Source of the DNA: an uncultured Porphyromonas sp.
GTDB lineage: Bacteria > Bacteroidota > Bacteroidia > Bacteroidales > Porphyromonadaceae
Direction: 5' to 3'
Assembly (NCBI RefSeq): GCF_915070105.1
Contig: NZ_CAJZFJ010000008.1
Location: 1-42,403, forward strand
Length of the DNA stretch: 42,403 nucleotides
Every line of letters begins with the position of its first letter. Position 1 is the first letter of the stretch. The notes beneath the pieces were generated by a model, which saw only the letters and a program-made list of their open reading frames with translations, was not told the DNA's origin and made no database searches. Shown here piece by piece: positions 1-8,367 of the stretch. The position numbers were made by a program, and so were the translations under genes.

Positions 1-141
1 GTATTTCTTTGCGGTTTTTTAAGTTTTATCTTCGTGTATATGAATGTATTGGCGAGTATGTGAAGAGGGTTAGAAGGGTAGGGCCCTAATCGGGTGCAAA
101 CATTCTTTCCTGGGAGCTGGTTTCTCCTATACAATAAATAA

Positions 142-161
142 TAGGGGGCATTCCGCCCCTA
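142..161 (+). promoter_or_regulatory. Small hairpin in the leader of the ribonucleotide reductase gene
   Basis: TAGGGG (142-147) and CCCCTA (156-161) can pair as a 6-bp GC-rich stem that ends 25 nt before the ATG of the reductase. It could affect translation or mRNA stability. I see no clear Bacteroidota promoter in the 186 bases available and no convincing cobalamin riboswitch core. The role is inference. Confidence 0.3.
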
Positions 162-186
162 CAGTATCAACTCTAGCTACAGCACT

Positions 187-2493
187 ATGACAGAGAGCAA
201 GCGCGCTTTATCCGAGTACATCTACCAGAGTAAGTACTCCCTCTATAGAGAGGATCTGGGGCGCAAGGAGACTTGGGAGGAGAGCATCGATCGCATTCGG
301 GATATGCACCTGACGCACCTAGCATCATTCGCCCCCCAGGCACTGAAGGACGAGTGGTTCATGACGCAGTTCAATGAGGCCATTGATTATTACAAGAAGA
401 AGAAGTTCGTGGGCTCACAGCGTAACCTCCAGTTCGGGGGAGAGCCCGTACTGAAGTCTTCGGCTAAGTCCTATAACTGTAGCTATTCGCACTGTGACCG
501 CCTCGAGGTCTTCCGTGAGACGGAGTGGCTGCTCCTCAGTGGCTGTGGCTGTGGACTCTCCGTAGAGCAGGAGCACGTAGACAAGCTCCCCAAGCTCCTC
601 AAGGCCGAGGAGCTAACCAAGCAGAGCGAGGCCTATGTCGTGGCTGATAGCATCGAGGGATGGGCAGATGCCATCCATCGACTGCTGGAGTATTACTTCG
701 TCCCAGGGACGACTAAGCCCGTCTTCGACTACTCCGAGGTACGTCCCAAGGGGGCACGTATCGCAGGACGCTTCATCGCCCCAGGGCCTGATGGGCTACG
801 TCTATCTCTCGACAAGATCCGCCTCCTGCTCAAGGGTGCTGTGGCAGCTGGACAGACGAGACTGACTGCCCTACAGTGTACGGACATCATCGCCTATCTA
901 GCTGACTCTGTCCTCTCGGGCGGTGTACGTCGCTCCGCACTGATGATCCTCTTCTCTCCCGAGGATAAGGAGATGGTGAACTGTAAGCATGGCGACTGGT
1001 TCTCGACCAACCCCCAGCGTGCCCGATTCAATATGTCGGCTGCACTCAATCGTGGAGAGGTCGATCGCTCCGTGTACGAATACCTCTTCGAGGCGATGCG
1101 TACGAGTGGCGACCCAGGACTCTACTGGCGTGATAAGTTCGGAGTAGGGTGTAACCCCTGCTGTGAGATCGGCTTCTATCCCACAGACAAGGACGGCAAG
1201 ACGGGGTGGCAGGTCTGTAACCTAGCCTCGATCAACGGGATGGAGTGTACCTCCGAGGAGGAGTTCTACAAGATCTGTCGCTGTGCCTCGACCCTTGCCA
1301 CCGTGCAGGCGACCTATATGGATTTCCCCTATCTAAGCCCTGCGACCAAGAATATCATCGAGGCTGACCCGCTCATCGGTGTCTCGATCGGGGGGATTAT
1401 GAATAACCCCGAGATCCTTACCAACAAGGATATCCTAGCCGTAGGTGCGATACAGGTACGTCAGCAGAATGCTCAGTGTGCCCGTATCCTCGGGATCAAT
1501 CCTGCCAGCCGTACTACCTGCGTCAAGCCCGATGGTACGGTGAGTCTCCTACTCGGGATGACCTCTGGGATACATGGTGCCTATGCCAAGCGTTACCTAC
1601 GTAGTGTAGAGGCTAACGTCGAGGAGCCTAACCTCAAGGCCTACGAAGAGGCTAACCCCAAGGCCGTACAGCCCAACATCTTTAAGCCCACGACTGATAA
1701 GAAGATCTTCTTCCCCATCGAGGAGTCCGAGGAGACCCTCCTACGAGGTGAGCTCAGCGGGGTCAAGCTCCTGGAGCACGTCAAGCTCGTCCAGCAGAGC
1801 TGGGTCATCCCAGGCATGATGGATATGGAGTCTCCCGTCAAGAATAATGTCTCCAACACCGTAGACGTCCCCAGTGATCAGTGGGATGCCGTACGTGACT
1901 GGGTCTGGGAGAACCAGAACTATATAGCAGGTGTTACCTTCCTTTCCACCTATGGAGATATGGATCTACCACAGGCGCCTATGTGCCGTGTCTTCACCCC
2001 CGAAGAGATCCTGAGGGAGTATGGTGTCGGCTGTATGTTTGCCTCGGGGCTTGTCGTGGATACGATCGAGGTCTTTGGTGATCTATGGAAGGCCTGTGAG
2101 GCAGCTCAGGGGCGTGGCGAACAGCTATTCGTCACCGACCAGGCCGTAGATGAGTACATCCGTAAGAATAGCGTAGAGGGAGAGGACTCCCTAACGAGAG
2201 AGCACGTACGCTCGATCCTAACCTCCAAGCTACAGGATAAGATCGGCAACCTCTCCGCCAAGCGAGACATCGTACGGCGTATAGAGAAGTTCGCCCACAA
2301 CTACTATCGAGGAGACCTATACAAGACAGTGAACCTACTGAAGAGCGTGAACAACCTACACCTCTTCGAGCTCCTAAAGAAGACCTACAAGCCTGTAGAC
2401 TGGAAGGCCGTAGACTTCTCTGGGCGGAGGTACACCAATGCCGACGAGCTAGGGGCGCAGTCCTGCGCTGGTGGTGCCTGCGAGATCAAGTAG
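187..2493 (+). CDS. nrdJ: Adenosylcobalamin-dependent ribonucleoside-triphosphate reductase (class II)
   Basis: This cytoplasmic enzyme reduces ribonucleoside triphosphates to deoxyribonucleotides using a thiyl radical made from coenzyme B12. The 768 residues are close to the roughly 740 of the monomeric Lactobacillus-type enzyme. The NPCCE motif at 323-327 carries the expected radical cysteine (C325) and catalytic glutamate (E327). C98 and C344 are the likely redox pair of the active site, and the C-terminal CX4C pair (C760, C765) matches the tail that re-reduces it. A segment around residue 120 reads SGCGCGLS, where relatives I recall have a Gly/Thr/Val-rich turn, so it is unusually cysteine-rich. 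The gene stands alone, with a long inverted repeat just after its stop. The family call is firm; the gene symbol is by analogy. Confidence 0.9.
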   Translation: MTESKRALSEYIYQSKYSLYREDLGRKETWEESIDRIRDMHLTHLASFAPQALKDEWFMTQFNEAIDYYKKKKFVGSQRNLQFGGEPVLKSSAKSYNCSYSHCDRLEVFRETEWLLLSGCGCGLSVEQEHVDKLPKLLKAEELTKQSEAYVVADSIEGWADAIHRLLEYYFVPGTTKPVFDYSEVRPKGARIAGRFIAPGPDGLRLSLDKIRLLLKGAVAAGQTRLTALQCTDIIAYLADSVLSGGVRRSALMILFSPEDKEMVNCKHGDWFSTNPQRARFNMSAALNRGEVDRSVYEYLFEAMRTSGDPGLYWRDKFGVGCNPCCEIGFYPTDKDGKTGWQVCNLASINGMECTSEEEFYKICRCASTLATVQATYMDFPYLSPATKNIIEADPLIGVSIGGIMNNPEILTNKDILAVGAIQVRQQNAQCARILGINPASRTTCVKPDGTVSLLLGMTSGIHGAYAKRYLRSVEANVEEPNLKAYEEANPKAVQPNIFKPTTDKKIFFPIEESEETLLRGELSGVKLLEHVKLVQQSWVIPGMMDMESPVKNNVSNTVDVPSDQWDAVRDWVWENQNYIAGVTFLSTYGDMDLPQAPMCRVFTPEEILREYGVGCMFASGLVVDTIEVFGDLWKACEAAQGRGEQLFVTDQAVDEYIRKNSVEGEDSLTREHVRSILTSKLQDKIGNLSAKRDIVRRIEKFAHNYYRGDLYKTVNLLKSVNNLHLFELLKKTYKPVDWKAVDFSGRRYTNADELGAQSCAGGACEIK

Positions 2494-2513
2494 GCTACAC
2501 CTCCCCCCTTTCT

Positions 2514-2575
2514 CTGAGCTAGCCCCCAAGAGGACGAGTATCCCAAGAGAGCCCGCCTCTTGGGGCTTCGCTCAG
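2514..2575 (+). terminator. Long inverted repeat after nrdJ, probable terminator
   Basis: CTGAGC (2514-2519) pairs with GCTCAG (2570-2575), and inside it CCCAAGAGG pairs with CCTCTTGGG with one extra C. This gives a stem of about 12 bp plus an outer clamp. The right arm also contains the -33 element of the tRNA promoter, so terminator and promoter overlap. There is no long T run, so termination is inferred from stem strength and position. Confidence 0.5.
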
Positions 2576-2589
2576 AAATTGTATCTTTG
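2560..2589 (+). promoter_or_regulatory. Bacteroidota-type promoter for tRNA-Arg
   Basis: TTG at 2560-2562 is followed after 19 nt by TATCTTTG at 2582-2589. This fits the Bacteroidota -33 (TTTG) and -7 (TAnnTTTG) elements with their usual 19-21 nt spacing. Transcription should start just before the tRNA, which begins at 2624. Confidence 0.75.
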
Positions 2590-2623
2590 CACTCGTAACA
2601 TCTACCCCTAGGGGTAATTTACT

Positions 2624-2697
2624 GGCTCAGTAGCTTAGTTGAATAGAGCGTCAGATTCCGGTTCTGAAGGTCGAGGGTTTGAGTCCCTCCTGGGTCA
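2624..2697 (+). tRNA. tRNA-Arg (anticodon CCG)
   Basis: The cloverleaf closes fully. The acceptor GGCTCAG pairs with CTGGGTC (two G-U pairs), the D stem GCTT with GAGC, the anticodon stem TCAGA with TCTGA around the loop TTCCGGT (anticodon CCG, reads CGG), and the T stem GAGGG with CCCTC around TTTGAGT. The discriminator base is A, and CCA is not encoded. The length is 74 nt. The slyD ATG follows only 24 bp later with no promoter box between them, so the tRNA may be processed from a transcript that continues into slyD and aroC. Confidence 0.95.
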
Positions 2698-2721
2698 CAT
2701 AATCACTAAGCAAATAGATAT

Positions 2722-3300
2722 ATGGCTATTTCACCTAATAAGTTCGTGTCCTGTGGCTACGAGCTCTATGTCGGGGATGAGAATGAGCGTGTCCTCATGG
2801 AGGCTACGACCCCAGATCGTCCACTAGAGTATATACAGGGTATGGGGATGATGCTCCCAGAGTTTGAAAAGCATCTCTTTGGACTAAGCGCTGGAGATAA
2901 GTTTGACTTTACCCTTAGCGTCGATGAGGCCTATGGCCCTCGCACCGAAGAGGCTGTTCAGGAGCTCCCACGTGAGATCTTCCTTGATCAGAATGGTGAC
3001 CTAGACTCTAGTGTGCAGGAGGGTGCTACACTGCCTCTATATACACCCGATGGACAGACCGTACGAGGAAGTGTCCTAGAGATCAAGGCAGATGTAGTCG
3101 TGATGGACTTCAATCACCCCCTAGCTGGCGAGGAGCTTCACTTCATCGGCGAAGTGCTGGATGAGCATGATGCTACCCCAGAGGAGATCGAGCAGTTCTT
3201 CGGTGGTCATGAGGGCTGTGGCTGCGGCTGTGGTCACGACCATGATCACGAGCATAAGCACGGTGAAGATGGGTGTGGTGGCTGCTGTGGCTGTCACTAA
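2722..3300 (+). CDS. slyD: FKBP-type peptidyl-prolyl cis-trans isomerase, SlyD-like
   Basis: The 192-residue cytoplasmic protein has the SlyD layout. A short FKBP core is split by an insert-in-flap domain (LSVDEAYGPRTEEAVQELPR around residues 60-80, then a beta-rich insert), and FNHPLAGEELHF near residue 130 returns to the FKBP fold. The C-terminal tail from about residue 161 holds seven cysteines and seven histidines, a metal-binding tail of the type that in E. coli SlyD binds nickel. The role is prolyl isomerisation and chaperoning, possibly with metal delivery. The gene lies directly behind tRNA-Arg and ahead of aroC. The ATG at 2722 is the only plausible start. Confidence 0.9.
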   Translation: MAISPNKFVSCGYELYVGDENERVLMEATTPDRPLEYIQGMGMMLPEFEKHLFGLSAGDKFDFTLSVDEAYGPRTEEAVQELPREIFLDQNGDLDSSVQEGATLPLYTPDGQTVRGSVLEIKADVVVMDFNHPLAGEELHFIGEVLDEHDATPEEIEQFFGGHEGCGCGCGHDHDHEHKHGEDGCGGCCGCH

Positions 3301-3319
3301 ATAAGGCACAACATCAGGG

Positions 3320-3358
3320 CACGGATGTCTGGTGGTATCCCCACCATGGACGTCCGTG
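3320..3358 (+). terminator. Strong hairpin between slyD and aroC
   Basis: CACGGATGTC (3320-3329) pairs with GACGTCCGTG (3349-3358), and inside it TGGTGG pairs with CCACCA around a TATCC loop. The stem is about 16 bp and is followed by TCTTCGTTT. It ends 17 nt before the aroC ATG. It could terminate slyD transcripts, attenuate aroC or protect the slyD mRNA end. It also argues against a longer aroC reading frame starting at 3325, which would run through the hairpin. Confidence 0.5.
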
Positions 3359-3375
3359 TCTTCGTTTATCGAGAG

Positions 3376-4494
3376 ATGAATACATTTGGGCGCATACTTC
3401 GGCTGACGACCTTTGGAGAGTCTCATGGTATAGCGATCGGGGGGGTACTAGATGGTTTCCCCTCGGGGCTGGCTATTGACCTCACTCTGGTGCAGGAGGC
3501 ATTGGAGAGACGTCGCCCAGGTCGCTCTGCTCTCACCTCTCCTAGGCGAGAGCCCGACGAGCTACGTATCCTATCAGGTATCTATGAGGGACGTACGACA
3601 GGGGCACCCATAGCCTTCGTCATCGAGAACCAAGATACACGTAGCCGTGACTATTCCACCCTAAGCACCCTCTATCGCCCTGGGCATGCCGACTATACCT
3701 ATGCAATGAAGTATGGGATACGTGACCCGAGGGGTGGGGGGAGATCCTCGGCCCGAGAGACGGCTGTACGTGTCGTGGCAGGAGCCTTGGCGAATCAGTG
3801 GCTACATACCCGAGGAGTAGAGATCCTGACCTATATCTCTGCTATCGGCGATATTACTCTGGAGGATGATCGGTGGAGCTATCCCTCTGATGAGCAGTAC
3901 CTCAGCTGGCTACGCTCCGGTAGCCAGCATGCACTCTGCTGTCCCGACGAGGCTCTAGCGGAGCAGATGGTAGCCCTCATCGAGGAGGTAAGAGCCGATG
4001 GCGATAGTATCGGAGGAGTGATCTCAGGGCGTGTCCTCGGACTGCCCGTTGGTCTCGGTGAACCACTCTATGGCAAGCCCTCTTCGTGCCTAGCCTCGGC
4101 GATGATGAGTATCAATGCCGTGAGAGGCTTCGAGCTAGGAGAGGGCTTCGGGATAGCACAGCGGAGAGGATCTGAGGTCAATGACGCCTTCTACAGTGAT
4201 GAGGGATGTATTCGCATGCGCACCAATTACTCGGGCGGACTGCTCGGGGGCATTACCACCGGTGAGGACTTGACCTACCGTGTGGCTTTTAGGCCTACAC
4301 CCTCCATTCGGAAGTCTCAGCAGACCGTCAAGACCGATGGCTCAGCTACGACTGTGAGTGTAGAGGGACGGCATGATCCCTGTGTCGTCCTGCGCGCACA
4401 GCCCGTAGTGGAGGCCATGACAGCCCTTACACTCATGGACCTCTATCTGGAGTATCTAACCTATAGAGCGAGCTCCGACTCACTCACACCATAA
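3376..4494 (+). CDS. aroC: Chorismate synthase
   Basis: The enzyme makes chorismate from 5-enolpyruvylshikimate-3-phosphate, the last shikimate step, and needs reduced FMN. I start it at 3376 (372 aa), because MNTFGRILRLTTFGESHG is the normal N-terminus of the family; the in-frame codons upstream cross a hairpin. GESHG at residues 14-18 carries the first conserved histidine (H17). PGHADY with H104, followed by DPRGGGRSSARETA, is the FMN and substrate signature. RTNYSGGLLGGITTGED lies further on. The flippase gene begins 10 bp after the stop, so aroC appears to head an operon with surface-glycan genes to which it has no obvious metabolic link. Confidence 0.95.
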   Translation: MNTFGRILRLTTFGESHGIAIGGVLDGFPSGLAIDLTLVQEALERRRPGRSALTSPRREPDELRILSGIYEGRTTGAPIAFVIENQDTRSRDYSTLSTLYRPGHADYTYAMKYGIRDPRGGGRSSARETAVRVVAGALANQWLHTRGVEILTYISAIGDITLEDDRWSYPSDEQYLSWLRSGSQHALCCPDEALAEQMVALIEEVRADGDSIGGVISGRVLGLPVGLGEPLYGKPSSCLASAMMSINAVRGFELGEGFGIAQRRGSEVNDAFYSDEGCIRMRTNYSGGLLGGITTGEDLTYRVAFRPTPSIRKSQQTVKTDGSATTVSVEGRHDPCVVLRAQPVVEAMTALTLMDLYLEYLTYRASSDSLTP

Positions 4495-4504
4495 ATATAT
4501 ATCC

Positions 4505-6025
4505 ATGGCAAGCCCTGCGGCTAAGGAAAGCATACTAGGGACGATCGTTACCTATATAGGGGTCGGGATAGGATTTCTGACCACCTTCTTCATTCTAGCG
4601 AAGTTTCTTACACCTGAGGAGATCGGTCTGACACGTCTCCTACCCGAGCTGGCGACTCAGCTCTCGGGGCTGGGGATGCTGGGGATGACCTATTCGATTA
4701 GTCGATACTTCCCCTTCTTCAAGGACAGCCCGAGCAATCCCTATCGTGCTGAGGATGGGCCTAATCACGGCTTCCTATACTATGTCCTCGTCGTCGGGGG
4801 AATAGGAGCACTGACGATGGTGCTCCTCTATGTGCTAGCACGTGACCCACTGACTGCCTTATATAGCAAGAATAGCCCTCTACTCTCAGACTTCTACTAT
4901 GCGATCATCCCACTGACGCTCTTCACGATGGGATGGACGATCTTTGAGCTCTATACCTACCAGCTCCTTAGGGTCGCAGTACCCAAGGGGATCAAGGAGG
5001 TGCTCCTGCGCCTACTCCAGCTGGCTGTGTATCTCCTCTATGCCTTTGGGTACATAGACTTCCCCACGATGGTATGGGGCTTCATTGGGAGCTTTGGGGT
5101 CTGTATGCTCGTTAGTGGGGTCTATCTGGGGCGGATTACCCCCCTTAGTCTAAGGCATAATCCCAGCTACGTGAGCCTAGAGATGCGTCGTGGCTTCTAT
5201 CGCTATACCGCTCTGTATACCTTGACCTCTGTGGGGATTACCTTGGCAGGGCGAATGGATCTCTTCATGGTTGCCTTCCTTGACCGAGGGGGACTATCCT
5301 CGGCAGGTGTCTATACGATGGCCTTCTATATGGTATCGATCATCGAGATCCCGATGCGTGCCATACTGAGTATCGCTAGCCCTAAGATCGCTGATGCAGC
5401 CAAGGAACAAGACCAGCAGCGTGTGGGCGATATCTACAAGCTGGTTGCCTTCTATCAGCTCCTAGCAGGCCTACTGATCTTCATTATGATCTGGGTGAAT
5501 ATCGACAATATCTTCGGTATTATGCCCAATGGTGAGCAGTTCGAGCAGGGCAAGTGGGTCTTCTTCTACCTCGGTCTAGCTAAGCTCGTGGAGCTGACCC
5601 TGACGTGTAGCCATACGGTGGTCAGTACATCTCGATACTATCACTGGAATATCTACTACACCTGCTGTGTACTCGTGATGTCCTTTCTCTCTACAATCTT
5701 CCTCATCCCAGCTCTCGGTACGATGGGGGCAGCGATAGCTATGCTCTTAACCAATGTCGTGAGCTATGGACTGCAGCAGCTCCTACTGAGTGTGAAGATG
5801 CGGGTACATCCCTTCTCTAGGCGTATGCTTCTACTCATACCACTGACACTGCTCGCCTGGGGAGCAGATAGCCTACTCCCTAGGGTTTCCTCGGTCTGGA
5901 TAGACCTCTTCCTTCGCTCCGCTGTCGTAGGGGTGGTTCTCCTTATCCTTCTGCTCCTGATGCGTATCACCCCAGAGCTTATGGGGATGCTGGAGGGAAG
6001 GCTCCCAGCCCGATTTAAGAAGTAG
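4505..6025 (+). CDS. Polysaccharide flippase-like membrane protein (MOP superfamily)
   Basis: The 506-residue inner-membrane protein has about 14 hydrophobic segments spread over its whole length, the pattern of Wzx-type and other MOP-superfamily lipid-linked glycan exporters. The N-terminus (ILGTIVTYIGVGIGFLTTFF, then LTPEEIGLTRLLPE) is typical of the polysaccharide synthesis protein family. It probably flips a lipid-linked saccharide across the inner membrane. Its substrate cannot be read from sequence. The two glycosyltransferase genes that follow in the same direction support a glycan role. Confidence 0.8.
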   Translation: MASPAAKESILGTIVTYIGVGIGFLTTFFILAKFLTPEEIGLTRLLPELATQLSGLGMLGMTYSISRYFPFFKDSPSNPYRAEDGPNHGFLYYVLVVGGIGALTMVLLYVLARDPLTALYSKNSPLLSDFYYAIIPLTLFTMGWTIFELYTYQLLRVAVPKGIKEVLLRLLQLAVYLLYAFGYIDFPTMVWGFIGSFGVCMLVSGVYLGRITPLSLRHNPSYVSLEMRRGFYRYTALYTLTSVGITLAGRMDLFMVAFLDRGGLSSAGVYTMAFYMVSIIEIPMRAILSIASPKIADAAKEQDQQRVGDIYKLVAFYQLLAGLLIFIMIWVNIDNIFGIMPNGEQFEQGKWVFFYLGLAKLVELTLTCSHTVVSTSRYYHWNIYYTCCVLVMSFLSTIFLIPALGTMGAAIAMLLTNVVSYGLQQLLLSVKMRVHPFSRRMLLLIPLTLLAWGADSLLPRVSSVWIDLFLRSAVVGVVLLILLLLMRITPELMGMLEGRLPARFKK

Positions 6026-6051
6026 TCCTTAACATAAGACTTTCCTCTAGG

Positions 6052-7380
6052 ATGCAAGATCGTCCCCTTCGGATACTCTTACTCTCAACCTCTGACCTAG
6101 GTGGGGGGGCTGCGGAGGCTTGTCGTAGGCTCGTCGAGGCCTTTGCAGGACTATGCTACGTGGAGGTAAGGCTACTGGTGCTCCACCATACTTCAGGTCT
6201 GCCCCAGGTAGGCTCGGTGGCCTCTACGCCCCTTAGGAAGCTCCGTGGGCGGGGTTACTTCTTGGCAGAGCGGCTGGAGATCTATCTGAGGAATGGGCAT
6301 TCGCGGCGTGACCTCTTCCGAGTCTCTACGGCTCGCTATGGGTTCGATGTCTCTAGGCATCCATGGGTGAAGTGGGCAGATGTCCTGCACCTTCACTGGA
6401 TCAATCAGGGCTTTCTCTCGCTTACTTCGCTGGAGCGGCTGTCGTCTTTGGGCAAGCCAATCTTTACGACACTACATGACCTTTGGATGGCAACTGGGAT
6501 CTGTCATCTACCTCTGGAGTTTAGCCAGGCTTCGGGTGCTACACTTTGCCCTCGCTACGAGCAGGGCTGTGGTAGCTGTCCTCTGCTGAGAAGTACAGCC
6601 GAAGAGGATCTGTCTCGTCAGATACAGCGTGCTAAGGCCTTCCTAGCGGGACCAATGTTTCACTATATTGCAGTGAGCCAAGCCGAGGCTAGGCTCTTCC
6701 AACGTAGCCCATTGATGCAGGGCCGACCAGCACCCTTTGTCCTCCCTAATCCTATTGACCTTGATCTCTTCACACCAGAACGAGGTGAGGACGAACTAAC
6801 CTATGAGTGGTATGCTCCTCATACTCGCTATCTGCTCCTTGTAGCTGCTCGCCTAGATGACGAAGTCAAGGGTGGGCATCTGCTACGTGAGATCTGTACG
6901 CATCTGAAGACGGAAGCACCTGAGCTAGTACAAAACCTTTGTCTGCTCTTGGTGGGGAATATCAAGGATCCCAAGGCCTTTGCAGACTTCCCCATCCCCA
7001 CTCGTGCCTTAGGGGCTATCTCGGATAGAAGAAGCCTAGCCTCGCTCTATCGCCTAGCCTCGGTCACTCTCTCCACGAGTGTCTATGAGACCCAGGGCCA
7101 GACACTCGTAGAGGGCCTTGCGACGGGAGTGCCTGCTATCAGCTTTGCCTGTGGAGGGCCAGAGGACATAATACATGATGGGGAGAATGGGTTCTTGATC
7201 CCTGCCTTCGATACACAGCTCTATGCTGAGCGGCTTGTCCAGCTCCTCAGAGAGCAGGAGCAGGGAGGCTTCGCTTCGAGTACTTGTCGCCATAGTGTCC
7301 AGGGCTTCGCTGCAGATGCGATAGCTGTACAGCTACTCTCCCTCTATGAATACGCACTTTCCCTCCCTACATCTAGATAA
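6052..7380 (+). CDS. Glycosyltransferase family 4
   Basis: The 442-residue protein starts with a Rossmann-type strand and glycine loop (ILLLSTSDLGGGAAEA), has HLHWINQGFLS and TLHDLWMATGICHLP in the acceptor half (both common in GT4 enzymes), and carries the donor-site EX7E motif with E346 and E354 in ETQGQTLVEGLATG. A cysteine-rich loop (CPRYEQGCGSCPLL, about residues 165-178) is also typical of this GT4 subgroup. It likely transfers a hexose to a growing surface glycan. The gene starts 26 bp after the flippase stop and is followed closely by a GT2 gene. Confidence 0.85.
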   Translation: MQDRPLRILLLSTSDLGGGAAEACRRLVEAFAGLCYVEVRLLVLHHTSGLPQVGSVASTPLRKLRGRGYFLAERLEIYLRNGHSRRDLFRVSTARYGFDVSRHPWVKWADVLHLHWINQGFLSLTSLERLSSLGKPIFTTLHDLWMATGICHLPLEFSQASGATLCPRYEQGCGSCPLLRSTAEEDLSRQIQRAKAFLAGPMFHYIAVSQAEARLFQRSPLMQGRPAPFVLPNPIDLDLFTPERGEDELTYEWYAPHTRYLLLVAARLDDEVKGGHLLREICTHLKTEAPELVQNLCLLLVGNIKDPKAFADFPIPTRALGAISDRRSLASLYRLASVTLSTSVYETQGQTLVEGLATGVPAISFACGGPEDIIHDGENGFLIPAFDTQLYAERLVQLLREQEQGGFASSTCRHSVQGFAADAIAVQLLSLYEYALSLPTSR

Positions 7381-7387
7381 TAATCTG

Positions 7388-8122
7388 ATGAATAATCGTC
7401 CCACGATAACGATCATTACGATCTGCTATAATGCGCAGGCTACGATCTCCCGTACACTGGAGAGTATCCAGGCGCAGACCTATACAGAACTCGAGTACCT
7501 AGTCATCGATGGAGCATCAAAGGATGCGACACTAGAACTCGTATCTCAGCTCGCTCCCCGTGCACAGGTCTTCAGTGAGCGAGATCACGGGCTCTATGAT
7601 GCCATGAACAAAGGGCTCAAGCGTGCCACTGGAGACTACGTGTGGTACATCAATGCAGGTGATGCGCTCCCCTCCCCAACTACAGTAGAGGAACTTGTTG
7701 TAGATGCTTTTTCAGGAGGTCAGATGCCCGATGTCATCTACGGAGATACACGGCTGATTGACTCCGAGGGGAAGGAGCTTGGTCTGCGCCGTCTCCGTCC
7801 TCCACATGAGCTGACTTGGCGTAGCTTTGAAGAGGGGATGTTGGTCTGTCACCAAGCCTTCATTGTACGACGCACTTTAGCACCACTGTATAACCTCCGC
7901 TATCGCTTCTCCTCCGATGTGGACTGGTGTATACGTGTGCTCAAGGAGGCAAAGGTCTGCTACTTCATTGATCGCCCTATCGCTCTATACCTCAACGAAG
8001 GGACGACAACGGCTAATCACCGTGCATCGCTGATTGAGCGCTTCGAGATTATGAGTGAGCACTATGGACTTTGGCGTACGCTCCTCAAGCATCTACGCTT
8101 CCTCTTTGTGCGTAAGAGGTAA
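7388..8122 (+). CDS. Glycosyltransferase family 2
   Basis: The GT-A fold enzyme of 244 residues begins at the ATG at 7388, 7 bp after the GT4 stop; an in-frame ATG at 7346 would overlap GT4 and add a non-conserved tail. TIITICYNA at the N-terminus, DGASKDAT (41-48) and SERDHGLYDAMNKGLKRATG followed by NAGDAL are the nucleotide-sugar site and DXD-like region of GT2 enzymes close to WcaE-type transferases. The sugar specificity is unknown. It is the last gene of the cluster, and two terminators follow. Confidence 0.85.
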   Translation: MNNRPTITIITICYNAQATISRTLESIQAQTYTELEYLVIDGASKDATLELVSQLAPRAQVFSERDHGLYDAMNKGLKRATGDYVWYINAGDALPSPTTVEELVVDAFSGGQMPDVIYGDTRLIDSEGKELGLRRLRPPHELTWRSFEEGMLVCHQAFIVRRTLAPLYNLRYRFSSDVDWCIRVLKEAKVCYFIDRPIALYLNEGTTTANHRASLIERFEIMSEHYGLWRTLLKHLRFLFVRKR

Positions 8123-8149
8123 TCTCTCTAGCACTTCGCCCCTTATCGA

Positions 8150-8192
8150 GATAGGCCATACCCTAGTCTGTACTAGTGTATGGCCTATCTTA
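8150..8192 (+). terminator. Rho-independent terminator after the glycan cluster
   Basis: GATAGGCCATAC (8150-8161) pairs perfectly with GTATGGCCTATC (8178-8189), with CTAGT/ACTAG pairing inside the loop, followed by TTATT. It lies 28 bp after the GT2 stop. Confidence 0.75.
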
Positions 8193-8290
8193 TTGCTCCT
8201 CTTGGGAGGCTAGGGGGATTTACCTCTTCTTTAGTATAGGGTAGTTTCTAGGACGACTTGTCACTAATCTTGGTGACTCACTCAAATAAG

Positions 8291-8340
8291 GAGAGGGACT
8301 ACCTCTCTATCCGTGGGATAGGGAGGTAGCCCCTCTTTTT
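8291..8340 (+). terminator. Second strong terminator before tyrS
   Basis: GAGAGGG-CTACCTC-CTATCC pairs with GGATAG-GAGGTAG-CCCTC around a GTG loop, with single-base bulges, and is followed by TTTTT (8336-8340). The T run is on the + strand, so it chiefly stops rightward transcripts. On the - strand the same hairpin lies just downstream of tyrS but lacks a good T run. Confidence 0.75.
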
Positions 8341-8367
8341 GTACTTCTAACTTACGTGAGTAGAGAC

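Noticed and set aside
60..140. Possible cobalamin riboswitch before nrdJ, from GGGTGCAAAC near 94
   Set aside because: A B12 box (GCCACTG-like) and the surrounding stems are missing in the available leader; the single match is too short.
3325..3375. N-terminal extension of chorismate synthase
   Set aside because: The family starts at MNTFGRILRLTTFGESHG, and the extension would translate a 39-nt hairpin.
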